Shown here: positions 25,846 through 35,583 of the stretch, in pieces | How the letters are laid out: every line of letters begins with the position of its first letter | Numbering within the stretch: the first letter of the stretch is position 1 | NCBI RefSeq assembly: GCF_010728725.1 | Contig: NZ_AP022606.1 | Location: forward strand, 248,001-312,000 | Origin: Mycobacterium branderi | GTDB taxonomy: Bacteria; Actinomycetota; Actinomycetes; Mycobacteriales; Mycobacteriaceae | DNA: 64,000 bases | Reading direction: 5' to 3' | The notes under the pieces: generated by a model | The model's database searches: none | The model's input: the letters and a program-made list of their open reading frames with translations, nothing else | What the model was told of the DNA's origin: nothing | Translations under genes and position numbers: made by a program

Positions 25846-27003
25846 TTACGCCGCAGCGCGTGCGGCCGCCGGCACCGGTCCGCCGGTGAACCGTGTCACC
25901 AGCGGGCCGACGATCGCCATCACGAACACGTACGACGTGGCCAGCGCCGCCATGCCGGGGATCGACGAGCCGACCAAGCCGATGATGATCAGCGAGAACT
26001 CACCGCGGGCGATCAGCGCCGTACCGGCGCGCAGCTGACCCCGTCGCGCCACCCCGTCGCGCCGGGCGGCGAACACTCCGGTGGCCAGCTTGGTGGCCGA
26101 GGTGACGGCGGCCAGCGCCAGTGCCACCGGAAGCATCGGCAGCAGGTGTTCCGGGTCCACCGTGAGCCCGACCCCCAGGAAGAAAATCGCGGCGAACAGG
26201 TCACGCAGCGGCCCGAGCACGCGGCGCGCCCGCGAGGCGGTCTCACCGGTCAGCGTGAGGCCGACCAGAAATGCGCCGACGGCCGCCGACGCGTGCACGG
26301 ATTCGGCCACCGCCGCCACCATCAGCGTGATGCCGAGCACCCGCAGCACCAGCTGTTCGGAATCCGGGTGAGTCACCAGCCGGCCGACGTGATGGCCCCA
26401 GCGGTAGGACGCGGTGAATGCCACCGCCAGCGCGGCGATCGCTACCGCCATGCCGCCCAGCGCGTGCAGCCAGGAGCCGCCCGATGCCAGCACCGCGAAC
26501 AGCGGCAGGTAGCCCGCCATCGCGAAGTCCTCGAGCACCAGCACCGACAGCACCGCCGGGGTCTCGCGGTTACCGACCCGGTGCAAGTCCTCCAGCAGCC
26601 GCGCGATCACCCCCGACGACGACACGGAGGTGACGCCGGCCAGCGCCAGGATGCCGACTCCGCCGAATCCCAGCAGCCAGCCCGCCACCGCGCCGGGCGC
26701 GGCGTTGAGCACGACGTCGACGGCGGCCGACGGCAGATGCCGGCGTAGGCTGCTGGCGAATTCGACCGCCGAGAATTCCAGCCCCAGCGTGAGCATCAGC
26801 AGCACGACCCCGATTGGGGCGCCCGTTGTGATGAAGTCACTGGCCGCGGCGACCTGCGCGATGCCGCCGTTGCCGAGAAAGAGTCCGGTCACCAAATACA
26901 CCGGTATCGGCGACAACGCGAAGCGCCGCGATACCGCGCCCAAAACGGCGAGCAGGGTGAGGATGACGCCGAGTTCTAGCAGCGGCGCCACCGAAACCTG
27001 CAT
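25846..27003 (-). CDS. kefB: KefB-type CPA2 cation/proton antiporter
   Basis: A 385-residue membrane protein with about eleven helices. The family start is LELGVILTLLAVLGAVSRRF. The unwound FLVGLTLTGE region and the RGEFSLIII turn are typical of the Na+/H+ exchanger fold. It lacks the C-terminal RCK domain of full KefB, which is supplied by the separate TrkA-C protein encoded just upstream, three bases away. Together they probably make a gated potassium or sodium efflux system. Equivalent to Rv3236c. Confidence 0.9.
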   Translation of the reverse strand: MQVSVAPLLELGVILTLLAVLGAVSRRFALSPIPVYLVTGLFLGNGGIAQVAAASDFITTGAPIGVVLLMLTLGLEFSAVEFASSLRRHLPSAAVDVVLNAAPGAVAGWLLGFGGVGILALAGVTSVSSSGVIARLLEDLHRVGNRETPAVLSVLVLEDFAMAGYLPLFAVLASGGSWLHALGGMAVAIAALAVAFTASYRWGHHVGRLVTHPDSEQLVLRVLGITLMVAAVAESVHASAAVGAFLVGLTLTGETASRARRVLGPLRDLFAAIFFLGVGLTVDPEHLLPMLPVALALAAVTSATKLATGVFAARRDGVARRGQLRAGTALIARGEFSLIIIGLVGSSIPGMAALATSYVFVMAIVGPLVTRFTGGPVPAAARAAA

Positions 27004-27006
27004 GGC

Positions 27007-27489
27007 TCAGCCCTTATCGACGATCTGCTCGACCGCGCCGATGCCGTCCTCGGTGCCGATGACCACCAGGACGTCCCGCGCCCGCAGGATCTCGGCCGGC
27101 CCCGGCGAGGCGAGCACCTCCTCGTTGCGGACGATCGCGACGATCGATGCCCCGGTGCGGGTGCGGGCCTGGGTGTCCCCGAGCGGACGGTCCACGAACG
27201 GGCTGCCCGGCGCGATGTGCACCTGACCGGCTTCCAGGCCGGGCACTTCGCGGGTGAGTTCGGTGAACCGCTCGGCGATCCGCGGGGCGCCCAGGATCTG
27301 AGCGACGGCGTCGGCCTCTTCGTCGGTGAGGCTGAAGACCGGCTGGGCCTGGTCGGGGTCGTCGCGCGCGTACAGGACGATCTCGAAGTCGCCGCTGCGC
27401 CGCGCGACGATGCCGATCCTGTCGCCGTCGCGGTTGGTGAACTCGTAGCGCAGACCGATGCCGGGCAGCAGCACCTCTTTGACGTCCAC
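27007..27489 (-). CDS. TrkA-C/RCK-type regulatory subunit of the antiporter
   Basis: A 160-residue cytosolic protein. The C-terminal TrkA-C (RCK_C) domain is seen in GDTQARTRTGASIVAIVRNEEVLASPGPAEILRARDVLVVIGTE (split at residues about 105-150). The N-terminal half resembles the additional alpha-beta domain of KhtT-like gating subunits. It likely senses a nucleotide or ion and gates the KefB-like channel encoded directly downstream. GTG 27489 is the only sensible start. Equivalent of Rv3237c. H37Rv has two more genes (Rv3238c, Rv3239c) before secA1 that are absent here. Confidence 0.88.
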   Translation of the reverse strand: MDVKEVLLPGIGLRYEFTNRDGDRIGIVARRSGDFEIVLYARDDPDQAQPVFSLTDEEADAVAQILGAPRIAERFTELTREVPGLEAGQVHIAPGSPFVDRPLGDTQARTRTGASIVAIVRNEEVLASPGPAEILRARDVLVVIGTEDGIGAVEQIVDKG

Positions 27490-27495
27490 GACTAC

Positions 27496-30312
27496 CTACC
27501 GGCGCTTGGTCGATTTGGGTGGTTTGGCCCCCCGGCCTTGCCGGCGCGCGGCCTCGCGCCGTTCGCGGCGACTGGCGCCGGCCGTCACCTTCTGCGCCCC
27601 GCCGCCGTTGTGCTGCACCTGCGCCGAGCCGTCCTCGGCCGGACCGGAGTAGGTCAGCGCGCGCGAGTGGTCTTCAATTCCCTTGGCGCGCAAGGCACTT
27701 GGCGCTGCCTGCCGCGGCTCGGCGCGCTGCTGGGCGCTGGCCGCCGCGGCGGTGGCGAACTCCGCCAAATCTTCCGGCTCGGCCACCGGGGCCACCTCCG
27801 GCGGCGGCACCGCTTCGACGGTGACGTTGAACAGGAAGCCGACCGACTCCTCTTTGAGGCCCTCGAGCATCCCGACGAACATGTCGTAGCCCTCGCGCTG
27901 GTATTCGACCAGCGGGTCACGCTGGGCCATCGCCCGCAGCCCGATGCCCTCCTTGAGGTAGTCCATCTCGTACAGGTGCTCGCGCCACTTGCGGTCGATG
28001 ACGTTGAGCAGCACGTTGCGCTCCAGCTGGCGCATGGCGCCGGGACCGGCGAGCTCCTCGAGCTCGGCTTCCCGCGCGGCGTAAGCCCTTTCGGCGTCTT
28101 TGATCAGCGCGTCGAGCAACTCCTCGCGGGTCAGCTCGCCGGGCTCGCCCTCGGCGTCGGGGTCGAACAGGTCCTTGTGGTCGATCCCCACCGGGTACAG
28201 CGTCTTGAGCGCCTCCCACAGCTTGGCCAGATCCCAGTCCTCGGCGTAGCCCTCGGCGGTGGCGCCGTTGACGTAGGCGGTGATCACGTCGACGAGCATG
28301 TCGTGGGCCTGCTCCTGCAGGTTCTCGCCCTCGAGGATGCGGCGACGCTCGGCGTAGATCACCTTGCGCTGCTGGTTCATCACCTCGTCGTATTTGAGGA
28401 CGTTCTTTCTGACCTCGAAGTTCTGCTGCTCGACTTGGGTCTGGGCGCTCTTGATCGCCCGGGTCACCATCTTGGCCTCGATCGGCACGTCGTCGGGCAG
28501 GTTGAGCCGGGTCAGCAGCGACTCCAGCGCCGCGCCGTTGAAGCGGCGCATCAACTCGTCGCCCAGCGACAGATAGAAGCGGGACTCGCCGGGGTCGCCC
28601 TGGCGGCCGGAGCGGCCGCGCAGCTGGTTGTCGATGCGGCGGGCCTCGTGCCGCTCGGTGCCCAGCACGTAGAGTCCACCGGCCTCGATGACCTGCTTGG
28701 CCTCCTCGGCGGCCTCGGCCTTGACCTGAGGCAGGGTTTCGTGCCAAGCGGCTTCGTATTCGTCGGGCGTCTCCACCGGGTCCAGGCCCTGCTCGCGCAG
28801 CCGCTTGTCGGTGAGGAAGTCGACGTTGCCGCCCAGCACGATGTCGGTGCCGCGGCCGGCCATGTTGGTGGCGACGGTGACCGCGCCGCGCCGGCCCGCC
28901 TCGGCGACGATGCCGGCCTCCTGCTCGTGGTACTTGGCGTTGAGCACGTTGTGCGGGATGCGTTTCTTGGTGAGCAGCCGCGACAGATACTCCGAGCGCT
29001 CGACGCTGGTGGTGCCGATCAGCACCGGCTGGCCCTTTTCGTAGCGCTCGGCGATGTCGTCGGCGACGGCGAGGTACTTGGCTTCCTCGGTCTTGTAGAT
29101 CAGGTCGGACTGGTCGGTGCGGATCATCGGCTTGTTGGTGGGGATCGGCACCACGCCGAGCTTGTAGATCTCGTGCAGCTCGGCCGCCTCGGTCTGGGCG
29201 GTACCAGTCATCCCGGCCAGCTTGTCGTAGAGGCGGAAGTAGTTCTGCAGGGTGATCGTGGCCAACGTCTGGTTTTCGGCCTTGATCTCGACGTGCTCCT
29301 TGGCCTCGATGGCCTGGTGCATGCCCTCGTTGTAGCGACGGCCGTAGAGCACGCGTCCGGTGAACTCGTCGACGATGAGGACTTCGCCGTCGCGGACGAT
29401 GTAGTCCTTGTCGCGCTGGAACAGCTCCTTGGCCTTGATCGCGTTGTTGAGGTAGCTGACCAGCGGCGAGTTGGCGGCCTCGTAGAGGTTGTCGATGCCG
29501 AGCTGGTCCTCGACGAACTCGACGCCGAGCTCGTGCACGCCGATGGTGCGCTTGCGCAGGTCGACCTCGTAGTGGACGTCCTTTTCCATCAGCGGCGCCA
29601 ACCGGGCGAACTCGGTGTACCAATTGGAGCTGCCGTCGGCGGGCCCGGAGATGATCAGCGGGGTGCGGGCCTCGTCGATCAGGATGGAGTCGACCTCGTC
29701 GACGATCGCGAAGTTGTGCCCGCGCTGGACGCACTCGTCGAGCGAATGCGCCATGTTGTCGCGCAGGTAGTCGAAGCCGAATTCGTTGTTGGTGCCGTAG
29801 GTGATGTCGGCGTTGTAGGCGACGCGACGCTCGTCGGGGGTCATCTGGGCGAGGATCACCCCGACGTCGAGGCCGAGGAAGCGGTGCACGCGACCCATCC
29901 ATTCGCTGTCGCGCTTGGCCAGGTAGTCGTTGACGGTGACGATGTGCACGCCCTTGCCGCCGATGCCGTTGAGGTAGGCCGGCAGCACCGAGGTCAGCGT
30001 CTTACCTTCACCAGTCTTCATCTCGGCGACGTTGCCGAAGTGCAGCGCCGCCGCGCCCATCACCTGCACGTCGAACGGCCGCTGGTCGAGCACCCGCCAG
30101 GCCGCCTCGCGGGCCACCGCGAAGGCTTCGGGCAGCAGGTCGTCGAGGCTTTCCCCGTCGGCGTGGCGCTTCTTGAACTCGTCGGTCTTGGCCCGCAGCT
30201 CGGCGTCGGTGAGCTTTTCGACGTCGTCGGACAACGTGCCTACATAGTCGGCGACCCGCTTGAGGCGCTTGACCATGCGACCTTCGCCAAGGCGCAGCAA
30301 CTTACTCAGCAC
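27496..30312 (-). CDS. secA1: SecA1, preprotein translocase ATPase
   Basis: A 938-residue housekeeping SecA. Walker A is MKTGEGKTL near residue 98; [16 protein letters not shown] is the Walker B/DEAD-like box. The preprotein-binding domain, the second ATPase fold (GRAGRGTDI-like [13 protein letters not shown]) and the helical scaffold follow. The C-terminal linker is long, polar and lacks the zinc-binding cysteine tail of E. coli SecA. It powers export of unfolded proteins through SecYEG. GTG 30312 gives the conserved start [17 protein letters not shown]. The closest match is Rv3240c (949 residues). Confidence 0.97.
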   Translation of the reverse strand: MLSKLLRLGEGRMVKRLKRVADYVGTLSDDVEKLTDAELRAKTDEFKKRHADGESLDDLLPEAFAVAREAAWRVLDQRPFDVQVMGAAALHFGNVAEMKTGEGKTLTSVLPAYLNGIGGKGVHIVTVNDYLAKRDSEWMGRVHRFLGLDVGVILAQMTPDERRVAYNADITYGTNNEFGFDYLRDNMAHSLDECVQRGHNFAIVDEVDSILIDEARTPLIISGPADGSSNWYTEFARLAPLMEKDVHYEVDLRKRTIGVHELGVEFVEDQLGIDNLYEAANSPLVSYLNNAIKAKELFQRDKDYIVRDGEVLIVDEFTGRVLYGRRYNEGMHQAIEAKEHVEIKAENQTLATITLQNYFRLYDKLAGMTGTAQTEAAELHEIYKLGVVPIPTNKPMIRTDQSDLIYKTEEAKYLAVADDIAERYEKGQPVLIGTTSVERSEYLSRLLTKKRIPHNVLNAKYHEQEAGIVAEAGRRGAVTVATNMAGRGTDIVLGGNVDFLTDKRLREQGLDPVETPDEYEAAWHETLPQVKAEAAEEAKQVIEAGGLYVLGTERHEARRIDNQLRGRSGRQGDPGESRFYLSLGDELMRRFNGAALESLLTRLNLPDDVPIEAKMVTRAIKSAQTQVEQQNFEVRKNVLKYDEVMNQQRKVIYAERRRILEGENLQEQAHDMLVDVITAYVNGATAEGYAEDWDLAKLWEALKTLYPVGIDHKDLFDPDAEGEPGELTREELLDALIKDAERAYAAREAELEELAGPGAMRQLERNVLLNVIDRKWREHLYEMDYLKEGIGLRAMAQRDPLVEYQREGYDMFVGMLEGLKEESVGFLFNVTVEAVPPPEVAPVAEPEDLAEFATAAAASAQQRAEPRQAAPSALRAKGIEDHSRALTYSGPAEDGSAQVQHNGGGAQKVTAGASRRERREAARRQGRGAKPPKSTKRR

Positions 30313-30385
30313 AGCTTTGTCCCTTGTGGGTAGGAGTCTTTGGCGACCCCCATCCTAGGTGACGTCGCTCTTTGGACGCCGTAGC

Positions 30386-30426
30386 GGCGACCGCAAGCGC
30401 GGCATTGCCGGGCGCAGCGGGTCGGC
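30386..30426 (+). repeat. Dispersed 41-bp hairpin repeat, copy 2
   Basis: GGCGACCGC-AA-GCGCGGC, a variable ATT, GCCGGGCG-CA-GCGGGTCG follow the same plan as the copies at 17749 and 59713. It lies between the hpf and secA1 genes, just after the hpf stop codon's side and 74 bases upstream of the secA1 start. Confidence 0.7.
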
Positions 30427-30440
30427 GCCATCAGACCCCG

Positions 30441-31103
30441 TCAGGCCAGCCGGATCAGCCCGTAGTCGTAGGCATGCCGACGGTAGACCACGCTGGCCTT
30501 GTCCGTCTCCTTGTCGTGGAAGAGAAAAAAGTCGTGGCCGACGAGCTCCATCTGCGAGAGCGCGTCGTCGACGGTCATCGGGGTGGCCGGGTGCTCCTTG
30601 ACGCGCACGATGCGGCCGGGCTCGTGGTAGCCGTCGGCTTCGGGTGCCGGTTCAGTGCTCGTGGCCGGCGCCGGCGGTGGCACGGCCGCGGTGGCCGCCG
30701 CTACCGATACGGGGGTCTTGTCGCCGTAGTGGACCTTGCGGCGGTCCTTGACGCGACGCAGCCGGTTCTCGAGCTTGTCGACCGCGGACTCGAATGCGGC
30801 GTAGAAACTGTTGGCGCACGCCTCGCCGCGCACCACCGGGCCGCGGCCGCGGGCGCTGATCTCGACGCGTTGACACGATTTGCGCTGGCGCCGGTTGGGC
30901 GCGTGTTTGAGCTCGACATCGAACAGATAGATGGAGCGGTCGAATCGCTCTAGGCGAGCGAGTTTCTGCGAGACGTAGACGCGGTAGTGGTCGGGAATTT
31001 CGACGTTGCGGCCTTTGACGACGACCTCCGCACGCGGCGTGGGCTCGTCGGGCTCGTCGGTGTCCGCCAGCAGCTGGCCGGAATCCACGGTTTGCCTTGA
31101 CAT
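30441..31103 (-). CDS. hpf: Long-form ribosome hibernation-promoting factor
   Basis: A 220-residue protein: an N-terminal HPF/YfiA domain (about residues 25-125, VKGRNVEIPDHYRVYVSQKL) and a C-terminal dimerisation domain (about 165-218, DALSQMELVGHDFFLFHDKE) joined by an Ala/Pro linker. It corresponds to the mycobacterial protein Y, which binds 30S subunits in zinc-starved or non-growing cells. The ATG at 31103 (MSRQTVDSGQ) was preferred to a longer upstream frame. It is the H37Rv Rv3241c equivalent and precedes secA1 in the leftward direction. Confidence 0.93.
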   Translation of the reverse strand: MSRQTVDSGQLLADTDEPDEPTPRAEVVVKGRNVEIPDHYRVYVSQKLARLERFDRSIYLFDVELKHAPNRRQRKSCQRVEISARGRGPVVRGEACANSFYAAFESAVDKLENRLRRVKDRRKVHYGDKTPVSVAAATAAVPPPAPATSTEPAPEADGYHEPGRIVRVKEHPATPMTVDDALSQMELVGHDFFLFHDKETDKASVVYRRHAYDYGLIRLA

Positions 31104-31365
31104 TCTGGACAACTCGTTTCTCTCGCGTCGCACGCGCCAGGCGTGCCCGGCTTTCAGATACACACGCCGACGGGGTTCGCATGGTGCCGTGGTCGCCCGC
31201 CGGTGCAAGGTGTCGAGAACTCACCCCCTACCGTTATCGGTGTCGTGGCGCCTCGATCTACTCGAAAAGCGCCGCCGTGAGGCGTTCACGGGTGCTTGAT
31301 CCCGACCGTAGCCGGGGCCAGGAGCAAGTGCCAGTACTTTCCTGTTGCGAGTTCTTCACGATCTG

Positions 31366-32001
31366 TTACGCCGCCGCTACGGCCAGCACGGCGGCCACTT
31401 GGATGCCCGACGCGTGCAGGATGCGGACCGACTCGCATGCGGTTGCGCCGGTGGTGACGATGTCGTCGACGAGCAGTACTTCTTGTTGGATTTGTGCTCG
31501 CCGGGTCAGCACGACCCGGCCGGCGATGTTGCGCTCGCGCTCGGCCGTGCCGAGGCCGGCCGAGTCGCGGGCGAGGGCCTTCATCCTCAGCGCCGGCGCC
31601 ACCGTGATCTCGGGGTGGTTTTGCACCGCGGCCGTGGCCATGCGGGTGACGGGGTCGCCGCCGCGTTTTCGGGCTGCGGCGCGGCGAGTCGGTGCCGGGA
31701 CGATCGTCAGCGGCACGTCGAGCAGGCCCCAGGTGATGAGGCGATGGATGCCGAGGGCCAGGGCGTGTGAGAGCGGCTTGATCAGGTCGGTGCGGCCGCG
31801 GTCTTTCATCGCGACGATCGCGTTGCGGCGGGCACCGGCGTAACGGCCGAGCGCGAACACCGGCACCTGCGGGTCGACGCGCGGCGTTACGACGTGGGGC
31901 TGCTCCAGAGTTGGCGCGAGTTCGTTGGCGCAGGCGTCGCACCAGCGGGTCTTTGGCGCTCCGCAGCCGCCGCACTGCAGCGGCAGCACAAGATCGAGCA
32001 T
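31366..32001 (-). CDS. ComF-family phosphoribosyltransferase
   Basis: A 211-residue protein with an N-terminal zinc finger (CGGCGAPKTRWCDAC, residues about 10-24) and a type I PRTase domain with the PRPP loop VLLVDDIVTTGATA near residue 175. It resembles the ComF competence protein and H37Rv Rv3242c. Role in mycobacteria is uncertain. ATG 32001 starts it. About 260 bases separate it from hpf downstream; nothing recognisable lies there. Upstream is the inserted type VII toxin locus, so it marks the left junction. Confidence 0.9.
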   Translation of the reverse strand: MLDLVLPLQCGGCGAPKTRWCDACANELAPTLEQPHVVTPRVDPQVPVFALGRYAGARRNAIVAMKDRGRTDLIKPLSHALALGIHRLITWGLLDVPLTIVPAPTRRAAARKRGGDPVTRMATAAVQNHPEITVAPALRMKALARDSAGLGTAERERNIAGRVVLTRRAQIQQEVLLVDDIVTTGATACESVRILHASGIQVAAVLAVAAA

Positions 32002-32038
32002 GGCTGCAGTGTGGCCGACAGGGGTGACAGGCGCGCGT

Positions 32039-32557
32039 CTAAACGGGGCGCACGATACGGAAATCGAACTCGCCGCTGTGTTGGCTTACGGCCGCTGGCG
32101 GGCTCAACTGGCTCGAAGTATGGCCGGAACTGGTGGAAGCCGCGCTGGCCAGGCGGCCAAGAATGCCCAGCAAGCCCAACACAAGCAGGACAGTGCCGAT
32201 AGCAATCAGTGCCGTGCCCGGTGAAGCTCCGGGACGAGGGGGCGGAGGGTAGCCCTGATATGGCGTTGGAGGGTAGGGCATTTGGGGCTGTTGAGGCTGG
32301 TATGGGTAGCCACTGCCCGGCGGTGGTGGCTGCTGCGGCCACGGGCCGGGCTGGTACGGATAGCTGCTACCTCCTCCCGGCACTCCCGGAGGGGGCGGGT
32401 AGCCCGGCGGATACGGGCCCGGCTGCATTCGACTGCGCGAGCGCTGCTGCAACCCGATGATCAGCATCACCAAGCCTGCCAAAGGGATTCCGAACAGCCC
32501 GATCAGGTACCCGACCTGAACAGCGGCGTCTCGCTCGGCGAGGAATGTGACCACCAC
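32039..32557 (-). CDS. Proline-rich membrane protein of the toxin locus
   Basis: A 172-residue protein: a membrane helix at about residues 13-37 (YLIGLFGIPLAGLVMLIIGL), a cytoplasmic or cell-wall stretch rich in PPPPG/YPYQP repeats (45-110), and a second helix (TALIAIGTVLLVLGLLGIL) at about 114-133. The tail is short and polar. There is no catalytic motif. It is the last gene of the leftward toxin locus, 60 bases after the TPR protein, and could anchor or scaffold its partners at the membrane. GTG 32557 is the start. Confidence 0.6.
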   Translation of the reverse strand: MVVTFLAERDAAVQVGYLIGLFGIPLAGLVMLIIGLQQRSRSRMQPGPYPPGYPPPPGVPGGGSSYPYQPGPWPQQPPPPGSGYPYQPQQPQMPYPPTPYQGYPPPPRPGASPGTALIAIGTVLLVLGLLGILGRLASAASTSSGHTSSQLSPPAAVSQHSGEFDFRIVRPV

Positions 32558-32617
32558 GCCGAGATTCTAGAGTGGGCCGAACGAATTCTGTTACGGAACC
32601 GTAGGAGGCCAAGGCAC

Positions 32618-33658
32618 TCAGGTCCTCGTCCTCAGACCGATCGCAAAAAGAAGCAGACCGGCAAACATCACCATCAGGCCCGGGGCAATTATCCACCGAG
32701 AACCGTCAAAGACAGTCGCCCACGTCCCACACACCGCAGCGACGAGCGCGTGAAAGACGCGCGCGGCAGCAATAGTCCGATCGCGCAACACCGAAACCAA
32801 CACCCGACGAGGTATCTCGCGAAGCAGCCGCGCCAGTAAGACGATCAGCGCGGTGGTCGCGATCCCACTGACCACTCGGTTCGCCGCGGTTGGTTCACCG
32901 TAGCTGTGGTCGTTTCCCACACTGGTGACAGTCCAGCCCACGATCGTTGCGATGGCGGTCAATCGCCTCGTTGCCCTCGCGAGGGCCAGACCAATGTTTC
33001 TGCGCGCAAGGTCGCCGAGCGAGGGGTCGAGTCCGGCGGCGCCGAGGAAACCACGCAACGCTCGCCGGAACTTGCCGCGCTTAAGCCGGTTGACAGCAAT
33101 GTTGTTGACTGCTTCGGCGTTAGTGGAATCCAGTGAGAGCACTTCGCGATAGACCGCGGTGGATTCGTCTATTCGGCCCAGACCATTAAGGATCACGCCG
33201 CGCAAGACCAGCGCGTCGACATACGTAGGGTCGAGCCGCAGGGATTCATCGATAGCCTGCAGGGCAGAGCAAAGTTGGCGTCCTTGATATAAGAGTCGGG
33301 CGTAGACGTAGTGTTCGAGCGGCTCATTCGGATGGGCAATGACGGCGCGCCAGGCCACCCATAGTGCGTCGTAACGCCGCCCGAGGCCGTCGAGTGCCAA
33401 CGCATAAATCCGCATGGCAAGCTCGTCATCCGGTGCGATGGATAGGGCGGCGTAGGCGCTCTGCGCGGCGCTCGCATAGCTTTTGAGCAGTAGTTCAGTC
33501 TGGGCGTAATGCGCCAGCAAGTCCGGATCGTTGGGGTTCGCCGACAAGTAGCGCTGCGCGATTTCGCGTGCACGCTCGTACTTGCGGGTGTCGATATAGG
33601 CCCGGATTATATGGATGGCCTCATTCGTCTCACCGCCGACCGCAGCGTCCGCGGTCAC
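32618..33658 (-). CDS. TPR-repeat protein with C-terminal membrane helices
   Basis: A 346-residue protein. Residues about 10-215 form five to six tetratricopeptide repeats (for example ARDIAQRYL-type helices, YASAAQSAYAAL, VDALVLRGVILNGLGR). Residues 230-345 hold three or four hydrophobic helices (TAIATIVGWTVTSVG; VVSGIATTALIVLLARLL; VFHALVAAVCGTWATVF; IIAPGLMVMFAGLLLFAIG). It thus presents a TPR scaffold to the cytoplasm from the membrane. GTG 33658 overlaps the AAA+ ATPase stop by four bases, so the two are made together. It has no close relation to known ESX components that I can name. Confidence 0.72.
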   Translation of the reverse strand: MTADAAVGGETNEAIHIIRAYIDTRKYERAREIAQRYLSANPNDPDLLAHYAQTELLLKSYASAAQSAYAALSIAPDDELAMRIYALALDGLGRRYDALWVAWRAVIAHPNEPLEHYVYARLLYQGRQLCSALQAIDESLRLDPTYVDALVLRGVILNGLGRIDESTAVYREVLSLDSTNAEAVNNIAVNRLKRGKFRRALRGFLGAAGLDPSLGDLARRNIGLALARATRRLTAIATIVGWTVTSVGNDHSYGEPTAANRVVSGIATTALIVLLARLLREIPRRVLVSVLRDRTIAAARVFHALVAAVCGTWATVFDGSRWIIAPGLMVMFAGLLLFAIGLRTRT

Positions 33659-34881
33659 CGAAACTTCCTGCGGCGCAGGTACTTTGCGAGTTCGTCATAG
33701 GTTCCGTCGTTGTTCGCGAACTCGACGACGTTTCGGGCAGTCTCGAACCAGGGTCCAGTGCTGGCCTTGATCTGGCCGATCGCCGTGTCCACATCCGTCA
33801 TAGTCACCGGACGGACTTCTCCGCTGCGAATGGAGTCGGCCATCGCGAATTGGGTTGCGGTGTCGCAGACATAGGCAAGATCTGCTCCCGAAAATCCGTC
33901 GGTGCGGCTTGCAATCGACTTGAGATCTATCCCTGACAGAGGCCGGTCTTTTAAGTGAACACGGACGATCCCGGCTCGGGCTTCGGCATCGGGCAGACCG
34001 ACAAAACACATGCGGTCGAATCGACCTGGCCTCCGCAGCGCGGGATCAACGTCCCATGGGGCGTTCGTCGCACCAAGCACATACACACCCTCATTGCTGG
34101 ACGTTGCCGAATCCAACTCTTCGAGTAAGCAGTTGACTATGGTGCGTAGGCCAGTGCTGTTGCTTAACCCGGAACGTCTGTGCCCCAAAGCATCTACTTC
34201 ATCGAAGAACAGCACACAGGGGGTGTTGCGGCGAGCGGTGTCGAACACCGCGCGGACGGCACGCTCGCTGTCGCCGAACCAGTGGTGCATGACGTCGGCA
34301 ATGCCTACTTGGTAAAAGTTGGCCCCCAGCTCTCCCGCGATAGCTTTGGCGATGTAGGTCTTGCCGCACCCAGGGGGCCCGTACAGCAGCAGTCCGCCGC
34401 GAGCGGAAACCTTGTATGCCTTCATCAGCTCCGGGTTGCGGATTGGGCCCAGCAGCGACAGCTCGAGCTGGCGTTTGACGTCGGCCATACCCGCGACATC
34501 GGCGAGACTGACCCCGCTGCGATGCACTCCTTCGAAGTCGTCTTCGGCGACGACATCGGCGGGCGCTTCGACAAACGCCGGCTGAACAATGTCGGCAACC
34601 TCTTTTTCTGCGCTGGACCAGTCGAAGCTTGCCGCCGATGGTTTTTCCTCTGCTGGAGTTCCGGCCGATGCCGAGGCCAACGCGGCGCTGCACTGCTGCA
34701 GGATGGCCAGCGCCTTCGCGTTTCCGGCCTCCTGTGCCAATGCCGCGCTGCAATGCCCCAGGGCCTCGGCATAGCGGCCTTGATCGGCCAGCAAGCCGGC
34801 CAGATGCAAGCGCAACTCGATCACATCGGGGCTACGGTCCACCGCAGTAGACAACTCTCGGATGACCGGGTCCTCGTCCAC
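33655..34881 (-). CDS. TPR-AAA+ ATPase, EccA-like layout
   Basis: A 408-residue ATPase. An N-terminal pair of TPR-like helices (about 18-70) precedes an AAA+ module. Walker A is GPPGCGKT (168-175), Walker B VLFFDE (223-228), sensor 1 ATN (271-273), and arginine-finger region RRPGRFDR (283-290). A pore-loop aromatic HWFG is at 200-203, where FtsH has a YVG-type loop. EccA of ESX systems has the same TPR-then-AAA+ plan, so a chaperone role for the secreted toxin is inferred. GTG 34881 has AGGAG nine bases upstream. It is 147 bases after the second immunity candidate. Confidence 0.8.
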   Translation of the reverse strand: MDEDPVIRELSTAVDRSPDVIELRLHLAGLLADQGRYAEALGHCSAALAQEAGNAKALAILQQCSAALASASAGTPAEEKPSAASFDWSSAEKEVADIVQPAFVEAPADVVAEDDFEGVHRSGVSLADVAGMADVKRQLELSLLGPIRNPELMKAYKVSARGGLLLYGPPGCGKTYIAKAIAGELGANFYQVGIADVMHHWFGDSERAVRAVFDTARRNTPCVLFFDEVDALGHRRSGLSNSTGLRTIVNCLLEELDSATSSNEGVYVLGATNAPWDVDPALRRPGRFDRMCFVGLPDAEARAGIVRVHLKDRPLSGIDLKSIASRTDGFSGADLAYVCDTATQFAMADSIRSGEVRPVTMTDVDTAIGQIKASTGPWFETARNVVEFANNDGTYDELAKYLRRRKFR

Positions 34882-35028
34882 TGGTATCTCCTGACGTATT
34901 CGCGATCCTGCTGGCTCGATCGTAAGAGACGCACGCGCGTGTCAGGCTCGGCAATCAGGCGTGAGTGGACCCCAGCTCGGGAGTCTCGAACCAGCGTCGC
35001 GCAGACGGCTGACGTAGCCCAGAACCTA

Positions 35029-35583
35029 TTACAGCCGCGAGGTTACCGATTCTGGCATCCCCTCCAAGAGCAATGCATCAAGCTCGTCATAGGACAATGG
35101 AAGCAACCGGTTTTCTGGCTGAACACTCCCAGCTTCCAGCACAAAGTATCTGCTTGGGTCGTCTTTCAATTCGTATTTCGACACGTAGGTATCGAGCGAA
35201 ATCTGTTCTACCCGCGGGTCGAGCCCCTCGGCACGCCATGCCTGTCCGACAGAAGGGAGGCGAAGAGCCACCCGCGCCCCCACCGCCGACTTCAAAATAA
35301 TGTATTTACCAGCGTCTTCCAAATGGGAAAAGAATGCGAGGAGGCTTTCAGCTGGCTCATTGCGGTGTTCGGTAGTAGCCCGAAGGACTTGATACCCCGT
35401 ATCTTTGGGATCGAGAATATAAGCGGTCCAGCCCTCGTAGGGATAGCCGGACCGGAAGTTCAGCCTCCTGTTCTCCCATTCCGGCTCATCTGGAGCGGGT
35501 TGGCCGGCATTGGAATAGATCCGTCGCCATTTCTCGTATCGGCTGATCAGTTCTGCGAGATCGTCGCGTGAATCAGAAGTCAT
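35029..35583 (-). CDS. Candidate immunity protein 2
   Basis: A 184-residue acidic, soluble protein with no signal sequence and no motif I can name. Two features point to immunity: it lies in a toxin locus, and its ATG (35583) overlaps by four bases the stop of an open stretch (35580-35738) that looks like the C-terminal tip of another toxin. This is the same arrangement as the intact toxin and its small partner at 36031-36034. The G+C content is lower than that of the flanking genes. It may instead be an ancillary protein. Confidence 0.5.
   Translation of the reverse strand: MTSDSRDDLAELISRYEKWRRIYSNAGQPAPDEPEWENRRLNFRSGYPYEGWTAYILDPKDTGYQVLRATTEHRNEPAESLLAFFSHLEDAGKYIILKSAVGARVALRLPSVGQAWRAEGLDPRVEQISLDTYVSKYELKDDPSRYFVLEAGSVQPENRLLPLSYDELDALLLEGMPESVTSRL

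Noticed and set aside
27217..30333. 1038-codon open frame on the plus strand over secA1
   Set aside because: It is a GC-driven antisense frame; the opposite strand encodes a full SecA1 with every motif.
32590..32606. GTTACGGAACCGTAGG before the Pro-rich membrane gene as a desA3-type operator
   Set aside because: It shares only the CCGTAGG core; the AACCTACG repeats and the spacing are missing.
34882..35028. Coding remnant in the gap before the AAA+ gene (reading WFETPELGSTHA)
   Set aside because: Too short and without coupling signals; the WFET resemblance to the AAA+ tail is not enough to call a gene.
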